NCBI GenBank assembly: GCA_027603945.1
Contig: JADIIU010000001.1
Coordinates: forward strand, 310,001 to 374,000
Direction: 5' to 3'
Origin: Terramyces sp. JEL0728
Lineage: Eukaryota > Chytridiomycota > Chytridiomycetes > Rhizophydiales > Terramycetaceae
DNA: 64,000 bases
In this document: positions 35,738-45,774 of the stretch, piece by piece
How positions within the stretch are numbered: position 1 is the first letter of the stretch
Layout of the letters: each line of letters opens with the position of its first letter
Translations under genes and position numbers: made by a program
The notes under the pieces: generated by a model
Told to the model about the DNA's origin: nothing
What the model saw: only the letters and a program-made list of their open reading frames with translations
Databases searched by the model: none

Positions 35738-36642
35738 TTATTCTCTTGGTCGCTCCCACTTTTGTTTTTCCTTTCTTTCATATGTAGGTTCTGGCGTTGT
35801 TTCACGATACCTCCTTTCCCTTGGACTTTTGCTGCGATGTCTGTATTCTTCATGATAGTATTGTCGCGAAGGATGGATCTTGCCACTGGTTGTATCTTCT
35901 TCATGTCTGGACGGCCGTTCTCTACGATCTCTGTGAGATCTATGTTCGCTTTCAGCTCTGTATTCGCCGTCATTCTCGTAATCCCGATTCCTTCTGTCAA
36001 AATGCTCTGGATCACGACGATCACTTCTGTAATAGTCTCTGCGGTCGCTTTTAGAGTATTCCTTATCCCTTCTGTCTTCTCTATAGTCTCTTCTTTCCCT
36101 GTCTTTGTGTCTTGAGCCTTTATCAACATCGCTGTCCCTTTTCGGCTCTTTTTTAGCACTTTCTTCTTCCTTTAGTCTCTTGATTTCTTCAAAGATGGCA
36201 ATATCCCGTTCCTACGTTTAAAATTCTATTACCCGTTGTTTCCTTATCTCTTCCTTTTGCCTGTCCATAAATTCTTGTGGAATGCCCATTGGATTTGATT
36301 GCGCACTAACTAATAGCGTCCATATTTTTTTCATGAATCCAAATGTAGAGTCTTCCAAGAATCCAGTGATTTTCAGCTGAATTTCTTTAGGATCAGACTA
36401 GATTAAATCCAAAATACTTCATCTTCCAATAGGGACATTATAAATTCTATGCAGATATCGTCATCGAATCCAAGAATGCTGCTGACGTTTTCTACAACCC
36501 AAGGTCGGATTGCATCCAGTTGCACTTTCTTTATGTCTACTTTTTCCGAAAATATCTTTGGGAAATTCACCTGCGTCATTAATTTCTTTTGCTTGTCTCC
36601 AAATCTGGAATCGTTATCATGGGTAGTCCCTCTGAATGCCAT
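35738..36642 (-). CDS. PWI-domain splicing factor, SRRM1-like
   Basis: About 287 aa in three exons (introns 20 and 21 nt). The N terminus (FRGTTHDNDSRFGDKQKKLM, then FPKIFSEKVDIKKV) and PWVVENVSSILGFDDDICIEF form the PWI nucleic-acid-binding domain of SRm160/SRRM1. The rest is a coiled, then Arg/Asp/Glu/Tyr-rich tail (RRDYREDRRDKEY, SDRRDYYRSDRRD), a divergent RS-like region. SRRM1 bridges splicing enhancers and snRNPs; in a genome full of 20-nt introns its role is of interest. The stop overlaps AATAAA (GAATAAAT). A different frame gives a long shadow ORF over the tail. The ATG lies 22 nt from the divergent aminopeptidase ATG. Confidence 0.88.
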
Positions 36643-36664
36643 TCAAAATTTACTGATCCAACAA

Positions 36665-38251
36665 ATGAAAAGATTTTTATCAACAAGAATTTTAGGAGTA
36701 GTTTCAAATTAATAAGGTTCATGAATCCTCAAAACTTTCACTAGGAGATGGCAATACATATAAGGCCATTCAGTCTCAATTGGAAGTGTCAAATTTCACT
36801 GGGAAAAAGAATCAATTCCGAATGTAAATGAACTTAACCCTAGATTGTATAATGTCCCTGGGCTGGAACCGGTTGTAGGTGTCGTTGGATTGGGCCCACT
36901 TACCGACTCTGTTCAAAACAGACATAACACACGCGAAGCTGTATTTTGTGCTGATGATAGGCAGCTGTTGCATTGAAACAACTCAGGGCATTGGATACTA
37001 AATCGGAATTGTCAGTAGTGTTTGAAAATATTGGGGATTCACAAGCTACAGCTGAAGGGGCAACACTATCTTCCTATGTGTTTGACCACTATGTGCAACA
37101 ATCCAAAAAGCAGGGGCCAACTACTATCCAAGCTGCCAAGGAAGACGAAGCCTGGAAAACTGGAGTTATCATTGGGGCTGGTATTCATTTATTAACTTTG
37201 CCCAAAATCTGGCTCGTACATTGATGGAAACTCCTGCAAATCTGTTAAATCCAACAATCTTTAGTGAGAAAACAAAAGATTTATTCAGTGGTTTGCCAAA
37301 TGTCAAAGTGATTGTCCGAGATAGAGCTTGGGCTGAAGAACAAAAGATGGGTGCGTTCCTCAGCGTATCTAATGGGAGCGTTCAACCGCCAAAGTTCTTG
37401 GAAATTAGATATAACGGCGGTAAAGAAGGTGGGAGCCCGCTTGCTCTAGTTGGAAAAGGTAGATGGATTTAATGAAGGTGTCACCTTTGATTCAGGCGGT
37501 ATTTCAATCAAACCATCCGCCGGCATGGCCCTGATGAAAGGAGATATGGGTGGAGCAGCCGTAGTACTCTCTAGCTTGCACGGAATTGCATCTCTCGGAT
37601 TGCCATTGAATGTAGTCGCTGCGATTCCGTTGACAGAAAATATGCCCTCTGGAAGCGCTACAAAGCCAGGAGATGTAGTTATCGCTTCAAACGGATTGTC
37701 TATTGAAGTTGATAACACTGATGCGGAAGGTAATATGCCACGTAACAAAGGGAGACTTATTCTCGCCGACGCTATCCATTACACTGCCAAAACATACAAT
37801 CCTCATACGTTAATTGAATTGTCAACGTTGACTGGAGCTATGGATGTGGCATTAGGAACAGGTGAGCAAGCCCTTATTTAAGGATATGCAGGAGTATTCA
37901 CAAACTCTGATATTGTTTGGGAAGAGTTATTATTTGCAGGATTAAAAACCGGAGATGAATTCTGGAGAATGCCTTTGGACAAAGTATATGCTCCTCAAAT
38001 TAAAAGTAAAGTTGCTGATTTGAAAAACGTTGGCGGACGAGGTGCAGGTTCGTGTACCGCTGCGCTATTCTTGAACTCCTTTGTTCCTAGCGACTCCAAA
38101 GTTGGTTTTGCTCACATTGGTAAATGGTTGTAATATAGATATTGCCGGGGTGATGCACAGTGATGCTCCGTCTGATTTGCTAGGTACTGGAATGACTGGC
38201 CGACCTACTCGATCCATTATTGAATTTGCCAATAGACTCTCTTCCAATTAA
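36665..38251 (+). CDS. Leucyl/cytosol aminopeptidase (M17)
   Basis: About 475 aa in nine exons (introns 19, 20, 20, 20, 19, 21, 21 and 19 nt). After splicing the M17 signatures are clear: [36 protein letters not shown] (metal Lys and Asp), [22 protein letters not shown] (catalytic, revealed by removing the in-frame intron 37730-37750), ELSTLTGA and DIAGVMHSD. It starts [11 protein letters not shown], which could be a weak mitochondrial presequence, but leucyl aminopeptidases are usually cytosolic. The fourth intron (37181-37200) ends in TG. It forms a hexameric Zn/Mn exopeptidase in known relatives. Confidence 0.93.
37181..37200 (+). other. Non-canonical GT-TG intron in leucyl aminopeptidase
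   Basis: GTATTCATTTATTAACTTTG, 20 nt. Removal joins IIGA to [14 protein letters not shown], the invariant M17 sequence. The donor (GTATTC) and TTAAC branch site are normal and the acceptor is TG. It closely resembles the pyruvate kinase GT-TG intron (both end TTAACTYTG). Confidence 0.8.
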
Positions 38252-38880
38252 TATATTCAACCTTGAAGCTTTGAGTATTGAGACAAGGATGCTAAATGCC
38301 ATGTCGTTTCTCTGCTGATTGTGCTTTTCCAATCCTTTCAGTTTATCCAGTGGGCACCTAGATAAACCCTTAAGTAGTTTCTAGCGGCCGTATGCTCAAC
38401 GCAAGATGATGCAAAGTCACCCTGATTGTTCAGCGTCCTAGCTGTTTCAAATAGCCCTCCCTTTACCTTACAGTCTTTGACCATGTGTTTTAAAGGTTTA
38501 TGGTGACTATTTTCGGTAGTACACGCACTTCGTGGAGATCCCAGTCATTCTGAAACGCTGGCAAGGGATGAGAAATCACAGGTTTGGACATGGTTTCAAA
38601 AAAGACTTTTTTGAGTTCCGAGAAAGCTTTGTTCACCTATTCCAAAGTTAAACAGACTGGTGTGCATCAAGTATTGCCAAGTGTCTCTTTCCCTGCTTTT
38701 TGTGGAACCATACGTTTAGGTCCCAAATCAGTCTAATTGCGGAAATCATCCACATGCCTAGCCGTCATCCGCGTGAAAATGAGTTGAACCCGGCTTCAGC
38801 CATTTAAATAGACCAAAAATCACCATCGATTGTTTTCAAAGAATTTTCACCCCACATATTTATTTCAGACAACAGAATAA
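38252..38880. other. Long intergenic region, no confident gene
   Basis: About 630 nt, the second longest gene-free stretch of the window after 16184-16972. On the minus strand two short open pieces look protein-like: one from an ATG near 38591 (MSKPVISHPLPAFQNDW) and one from an ATG near 38490 (MVKDCKVKGGLFETARTL, then NNQGDFASSCVEHTAARNYL). I could not place introns linking them. No tRNA, snRNA, SRP or RNase P motif was recognised on either strand. Confidence 0.3.
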
Positions 38881-39385
38881 ATGGATCAGCAACTACTATC
38901 ACTAGCAACACTAGCTGAACAATTTGAAGACTTGATTATTACAGAAGCCGCTGCTGGACTGGCGAAGCTTGCAGAAACTAAAATTACACCTGTAAATTGC
39001 CCAGTTGATCCTATAAAAAAGCTGAAAGGTAATCAAAGTATTAAACATAGCCGCTCACTCGCTACGACAGAATAGAGAAAGACTCCACGTATTTCTTTCG
39101 TATTCCCTGACAATGGAGGAGTTTAAATCGAAATTCAGCCCACCAGAAGAGTATCAGAATGAAATTGATGCTGTTATAGCTAAAGAAAAAATGTTCAGGT
39201 TCGCAAAGAAACGGGCAGCTCTCTATACGGTGCTAAAGCCCGTCACCCTGCCTAAAAAACAATTAATTCCAGCCAAAGCAAAGAAAGAGCGCAAAGTCGC
39301 CAACGTTATACCCTTCCCCCAGCGCCAAAGTCGCAGAAGAAGCGATCGCAGCTGCCTCAGCGAAAGCATAGTTGCAGCACGCTAA
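38881..39385 (+). CDS. Hypothetical protein, 160 aa
   Basis: Two exons joined by a 22-nt intron near 39030 (GTAATC...AACATAG) give about 160 aa. The N-terminal half is predicted helical (MDQQLLSLATLAEQFEDLII), the middle has FSPPEEYQNEIDAVIAKEK and the C-terminal third is strongly basic (KKQLIPAKAKKERK, RQSRRRSDR). The small helical-plus-basic layout suggests a nuclear or ribosome-associated protein, but I recognise no family. Support comes from restoration of one frame by a standard intron. Confidence 0.5.
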
Positions 39386-39867
39386 CAGCCACCTAATTTA
39401 TACATATTGAACTGTTAATATATTCATTTCGTTTACTATCGCCTTATCGTGAATCATCGTTTGGAGACGTCTGTGTGCGACCCTTTAAAATGGTGATATT
39501 TTCTCCATCACACGATCGATGATATCAAAGCTTATCAAGTTGATAAGAAATATGAAAAGCATAAATCACGATTGCAAGTTTACGCAGTAAATTACTGAAA
39601 TAACATTGCACTATTATCTGTGCCTTTACCTCGTCAATTGGTATTTTGCGTAGCTAGCTGTGCTTGATCAATGAATTTTTAACTCTCAAGCCCCGCTTTA
39701 TGATCTTCACATGAAGATTGATGAAAGTTGATTAACAGTCAAGCCTCTGTAACATTTGAAACTCGTACGAGTTGTCATTTACAGTAGATCCAGCCTTTGC
39801 AGCTCGACTGACAGTGCATGAAACCAGTTTCGATCCAGTTGTGAGGTCACGGTAATTCTTTTCCAAA
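39386..39867. other. Intergenic region
   Basis: About 480 nt without a supported gene. It contains a perfect inverted repeat with 8-nt arms and a single central base (CTTATCAA G TTGATAAG, 39531-39547), a possible factor-binding site for either neighbour, and otherwise nothing recognisable. Confidence 0.3.
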
Positions 39868-40506
39868 ATGAACACTACTGAAGAGTAATCTCAAAATTAA
39901 AAACAGAGAATATGACGACGATGACAAGCTATTTAGAGAGCTGGAAGAAGACGACGACCACTTGCTGGATTCAATGAGAGAAAACAGGATGCAACAATTG
40001 AAGAAAGAGTAATATAAAGTAACTCTAGAATCGCACTTGAAAAACAGAAAAGTTTGGGCTATGGATCTCTACAAGTATTCAAGGACGAAAAACAGTTGAT
40101 GTTGATGACCACTTCTACTGCAAAATGTGTGATTCACTTTTCTCACAAGGATTTCAAGAAATGCGCAACAATGGATAACCACCTGGGCAAACTTGCCAGG
40201 TTACATCCGCAGACTAGATTTGTCAAAGTAGACGTGGAAAACGTTCCGTTCTTGGTTGATCGGATGGAAATTAAAGTATTGCCTTGCATCGTATCTTTTA
40301 TAGACGGGGTTGGAGTTGATAGGTAAAGCATAAATAACAAGATTGCTCGGATTTGACGGGATTACCGAAGGAGAAGATTTTCCTACTTGGATGTTGGAGA
40401 AGCGATTGAGCCAGTGCAGTAATTACCATTAACTGTAGAGGTTATTAAACTGCCTGAACTACAAAAGATCATTCAGTTTGCTGAACCAGACAGCGACGAT
40501 GAGTAA
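39868..40506 (+). CDS. Thioredoxin-fold protein, TXNDC9/phosducin-like (Plp1) type
   Basis: About 185 aa in five exons (introns 22, 20, 19 and 20 nt). An acidic helical N terminus (EEYDDDDKLFRELEEDDD) is followed by a thioredoxin-like domain: CVIHFSHKDFKKCATMDNHL, RFVKVDVENVPFLVDRMEIK, VLPCIVSFIDG, GFDGITEGEDF. The redox CxxC is missing, as in TXNDC9 and phosducin-like proteins. Relatives act as co-chaperones of the CCT chaperonin for tubulin and actin folding. The tail (AEPDSDDE) is acidic. Confidence 0.88.
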
Positions 40507-40579
40507 TCGGAACTGGAGAGTGAGGTTAAATATAATATTTTAATACTGACAGTTTATTCCTGATTCGTATTCAGTGACG

Positions 40580-42314
<1,735 letters not shown>

Positions 42315-42342
42315 TTGCGAAATCAGATTTCAACCTGAAAAA

Positions 42343-43050
42343 ATGAATCGGCAATGTCGCTGCCATAACCATGAAATCCGGAAGCAAATATCCAACGGAC
42401 ACAAACATATCATACGGAAGAGTGACATTTCAACTTCATTTCTCGGGTCCAAAGAGCAGTTTTGTCAAGCTTTTTGGCACATTCGCGAAACACCAGAAGC
42501 AGAATTTCAATCTACATGTCTGAACTCTGACAGATGCTCAACCAAACCAGCAGTTGTCATCCTAGTATGCGGCGACTACATTGCGCGATATTCCAACTGC
42601 GCTGATAGAAACCATGCAGAGGATTTCATTTATCAAGATCGGGAGCTCCTTCGGATACTAAAACGCAGCCAAAAGATCACATTGTACATTACATTGCAGC
42701 CTTGCCATTTCTCTTCGAAAAACATAAAGAAAAGCTGCACTCTGAATTTAATTGAATTTGCAAAGAGCAACAAAGTGGAGATTGATATTATATTCACATA
42801 TCCATACCGCACTCATTGGGCGATAATGTCGCAGGAAGATCACGCCAGATATGATGAAGCAATCAAGAACGCCGGAATTGGATTAACGATCCTTCAGCAA
42901 AACTTTAATGTCAGGGCTATGAATGAAAAGGATTGGGAATTTTTAAAGTCGTTGTCTGATGGATTTGATTTAGATCAGGGAATGGAAGAAGAAAGAGCTC
43001 GAATGGACCGCTTTTGCCAAGACGTTATTAATAAATTCAACGGCGTTTAA
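42343..43050 (+). CDS. AID/APOBEC-like nucleic-acid cytidine deaminase candidate
   Basis: A 235-aa single-exon protein. The zinc-deaminase motif is present: H91-A-E93 (NHAEDFIYQD) and P120-C121 (LYITLQPCHFSS), with a third ligand candidate C132 in KKSCTLNLIEFA. A following beta strand reads DIIFTYPYRTHW, similar in position to the YRAHW-like segment I recall from AID/APOBEC-like proteins of invertebrates and algae. The ten-residue gap between the two cysteines is longer than the usual PCxxC. The N terminus is rich in Cys and His (RQCRCHNHE). Predicted reaction: cytosine to uracil in DNA or RNA; substrate unknown. It is divergent from katanin with 28 nt between ATGs. An alternative is a member of another bacterial-toxin-derived deaminase clade. 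Confidence 0.7.
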   Translation: MNRQCRCHNHEIRKQISNGHKHIIRKSDISTSFLGSKEQFCQAFWHIRETPEAEFQSTCLNSDRCSTKPAVVILVCGDYIARYSNCADRNHAEDFIYQDRELLRILKRSQKITLYITLQPCHFSSKNIKKSCTLNLIEFAKSNKVEIDIIFTYPYRTHWAIMSQEDHARYDEAIKNAGIGLTILQQNFNVRAMNEKDWEFLKSLSDGFDLDQGMEEERARMDRFCQDVINKFNGV

Positions 43051-43151
43051 AGACATGTATCTGCGTTGCGCCAAATATCTGGACAGAAAAGAAATCGATC
43101 GCAATACACCTTAACTTGCGATATTGGGTCCATCCAGTTTTTTTTCGATGC

Positions 43152-43164
43152 TTCCAAGAAGTTC
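43152..43164 (+). promoter_or_regulatory. Imperfect heat-shock-element-like cluster upstream of HSP70
   Basis: TTCCAAGAAGTTC, about 75-90 nt before the Hsp70 ATG, contains alternating TTC and GAA units but with spacing off the strict five-base period. TTCTTC follows at 43172. It is suggestive of an HSF site only. Confidence 0.3.
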
Positions 43165-43239
43165 CTTACCATTCTTCAAAGCCACATCTGGAGGTTTTTA
43201 AACGAGAAAAAAAAATTCGTGTTCAACTAATCTACAAAA

Positions 43240-45159
43240 ATGGGAAAAGCTGTAGGTATTGATTTAGGGACAACCTACTCTTGTGTAGGTGTCTGGCAAA
43301 ACGATCGTGTTGAAATCATCGCCAATGACCAAGGTAACCGTACCACTCCATCATACGTTGCGTTCTCAGATTCCGAGCGTTTGATCGGTGATGCTGCAAA
43401 GAACCAAACCGCCATGAACCCAACCAACACTGTTTTCGATGCTAAACGTTTGATTGGTCGCAAATTCGATGATGCAGAAGTTCAATCCGATATGAAGCAC
43501 TTTTCTTTCACCGTCATCAATGTCGGCGGAAAACCAGTTATCCAAGTCGAATACAAGGGCGAAACCAAGAAATTCACCCCAGAAGAAATCTCCTCCATGG
43601 TTTTGCAAAAGATGAAGGAAACTGCTGAAGCTTATCTTGGTGATACCGTCAAGGATGCTGTCGTCACTGTCCCAGCTTACTTTAACGACTCTCAACGTCA
43701 AGCTACCCAAGATGCTGGTATCATTTCCGGTCTCAACGTGCTCCGTATCATCAACGAACCAACTGCTGCTGCTATCGCCTATGGTTTGGACAAGAAATCC
43801 GCTGGAGAAAAGAACGTCCTTATCTTTGATTTGGGTGGTGGTACTTTTGATGTTTCCATCTTGACCATGGAAGACGGTATCTTTGAAGTCAAGGCTACCA
43901 ACGGTGATACTCACTTGGGTGGTGAAGATTTCGATAACAGACTCGTTGCACACTTTGTCGAAGAATTCAAACGCAAGCACAAGAAGGACCTCTCCAAGAA
44001 CATGCGTGCTCTCCGTCGTCTCAGAACTGCTTGTGAACGTGCAAAGAGAACCCTTTCTTCTGCTGCCCAAACCTCCATTGAAATCGACTCCTTGTTTGAA
44101 GGTATTGATTTCTACACTTCTATCACTCGTGCTCGTTTCGAAGAGCTTTGCGCTGATCTTTTCCGTGGTACTCTTGAACCTGTAGAAAAGTGTCTCCGTG
44201 ACTCCAAATTAGACAAAAACTCTGTCCACGAAATTGTCTTGGTCGGTGGTTCTACCCGTATTCCAAAGATCCAAAAGTTGGTTACCGACTTTTTCAACGG
44301 AAAGGAACCAAACAAGTCCATCAACCCTGATGAAGCTGTTGCCTACGGTGCTGCTGTCCAAGCTGCTATCTTGACTGGAGATACCTCTGAAAAGACCCAA
44401 GACTTGTTGTTGTTGGATGTTGCTCCACTTTCCCTCGGTATTGAAACCGCTGGAGGTGTCTTCACCCCTCTCATCAAGAGAAACACCACCGTCCCAACCA
44501 AAAAGTCTGAAATCTTCTCCACCTACGCTGATAACCAACCTGGTGTGTTGATCCAAGTCTTTGAAGGTGAACGTGCTCGCACCAAGGACAACAACTTGCT
44601 TGGTAAGTTTGAATTGACTGGTATCCCACCAGCTCCACGTGGTGTCCCACAAATCGAAGTTACTTTCGATGTTGACGCCAACTCCATCTTGAACGTAAAC
44701 GCTGCAGACAAGACCACCGGAAGATCCAACAAAATCACCATCACCAACGACAAAGGTCGTCTTTCCAAGGAAGATATCGAACGTATGGTTGCTGAAGCTG
44801 AAAAATACAAGGCTGAAGATGAAGCTGCAGCTCACCGTATCCAAGCCAAGAACGCTCTTGAATCATATGCCTATAACCTCCGCAACACCATCCAAGACGA
44901 AAAACTTGCATCTAAACTCAAGGGTGACGACAGAAAGAAACTTGAATCCGCTATCGACTCTGCTATCTCCTGGTTGGACGGAAACCAAGAAGCTGCCAAG
45001 GAAGAATTCGAACACCACCAAAAAGAGCTTGAAAAGGTTGCTAACCCAATCATGTCCAAGATCTATGGTGCTGGCGGTGTTCCATCCGGTGGTGCTCCTG
45101 GTGGTTACCCACCATCTGGCCCAGGTGCTGATGGCCCAACTGTCGAAGAAGTCGATTAA
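43240..45159 (+). CDS. Cytosolic Hsp70 (SSA type)
   Basis: A 639-aa single-exon chaperone. Motifs: [52 protein letters not shown], a substrate-binding domain and the C-terminal GPTVEEVD, which matches the EEVD signal for TPR co-chaperones. Codon use differs sharply from the neighbours: many C-ending codons (AAC, GTC, ATC, CTC) as expected for a very highly expressed gene, and no intron. This bias creates long antisense open frames that I regard as shadows. The Fes1 exchange factor is at 26789-27740. An AATAAA at 45193 is probably its poly(A) signal. Confidence 0.98.
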   Translation: MGKAVGIDLGTTYSCVGVWQNDRVEIIANDQGNRTTPSYVAFSDSERLIGDAAKNQTAMNPTNTVFDAKRLIGRKFDDAEVQSDMKHFSFTVINVGGKPVIQVEYKGETKKFTPEEISSMVLQKMKETAEAYLGDTVKDAVVTVPAYFNDSQRQATQDAGIISGLNVLRIINEPTAAAIAYGLDKKSAGEKNVLIFDLGGGTFDVSILTMEDGIFEVKATNGDTHLGGEDFDNRLVAHFVEEFKRKHKKDLSKNMRALRRLRTACERAKRTLSSAAQTSIEIDSLFEGIDFYTSITRARFEELCADLFRGTLEPVEKCLRDSKLDKNSVHEIVLVGGSTRIPKIQKLVTDFFNGKEPNKSINPDEAVAYGAAVQAAILTGDTSEKTQDLLLLDVAPLSLGIETAGGVFTPLIKRNTTVPTKKSEIFSTYADNQPGVLIQVFEGERARTKDNNLLGKFELTGIPPAPRGVPQIEVTFDVDANSILNVNAADKTTGRSNKITITNDKGRLSKEDIERMVAEAEKYKAEDEAAAHRIQAKNALESYAYNLRNTIQDEKLASKLKGDDRKKLESAIDSAISWLDGNQEAAKEEFEHHQKELEKVANPIMSKIYGAGGVPSGGAPGGYPPSGPGADGPTVEEVD

Positions 45160-45222
45160 ATTATCGCTTAACCTCATGTTGCATTATTTTTGAATAAAAG
45201 ACAAAATTTAATTGAAAATCGT

Positions 45223-45774
45223 ATGTTTTTTTCACTGCTCACCTTTCTGGGAGTAGCTGCTGCTCTCGGATCGTTTAAGCTGCCTGATTTGCCGTACGCT
45301 TATGATGCGCTTGAACCTTACCTTGACGCAAAAACAATGGAATTGCATCATTCAAAGCATTTCAAAGCATACACCGACAACTTGAACAGCGCTCTGCGCT
45401 CTGTGGAAGGATATCCCAGCTTGGCTTTGTTGTTGACAGAGATTGCACAAGGTAAATTCAAAGATGGGACTGCAATTCGCAACAACGGAGGAGGATATAT
45501 CAATCACAAGTATTACTTTGAAACTCTCAGTCCAAACTCAAAGTTGAACACAAAAACCAGTTTTTACAAAGCAGTGCAAGGGATTAAACGCGACACTGGC
45601 ATTAGCACTGGCATTTATTCTTTAAATAAAACAATTTTATCAGAGCGATTTAATTTCATTGCAGATTCTTTCCAGAGATTTCTTGAATTCCAAAGTCTTT
45701 TCAATTCGATCACCAACATGAGCTTTGATCTTGTTGACAATTTTCTTGTCTTGTTCAATCGTCTGGACTCGTAG
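45223..45774 (+). pseudogene. C-terminally truncated Fe/Mn superoxide dismutase
   Basis: The N-terminal half of an Fe/Mn-SOD is present: LPDLPYAYDALEPYLDAKTM, ELHHSKHFKAYTDNLN (first metal His) and NNGGGYINHKYYFETLSPN (second His), preceded by a hydrophobic leader (FFSLLTFLGVAAALG) that would send it to the secretory pathway. After FYKAVQGIKRDTGIS the homology stops. The C-terminal domain with the Gly/Trp-rich segment and the DVWEHAYY metal ligands is missing, and the frame runs on for ~55 codons antisense to the neighbouring gene, whose stop is at 45640. Two of four metal ligands are absent, so no dismutase activity is expected. ATG at 45223 is the first in frame. It could be an expressed remnant or a pseudogene. 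Confidence 0.7.

Noticed and set aside
35704..36159. 151-codon minus-strand frame rich in Lys/Ile/Thr
   Set aside because: It is the alternative frame of the Arg/Asp-rich tail of the SRRM1-like gene, whose correct frame continues from the PWI domain through two introns.
38270..38880. Possible C/D snoRNA (ATGATG and CTGA near 38405-38440)
   Set aside because: Box C is imperfect, the spacing to CTGA is too short for a guide, and no terminal stem was found.
39531..39547. Inverted repeat CTTATCAAGTTGATAAG as a terminator
   Set aside because: Hairpin terminators are a bacterial feature, the arms are only 8 nt and there is no U-tract; at most it is a protein-binding site.
43366..44844. Long antisense open frames (211-234 codons) opposite HSP70
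   Set aside because: They arise from the strong C-ending codon bias of HSP70, are low-complexity in composition, lack family motifs and lie entirely opposite a conserved gene.
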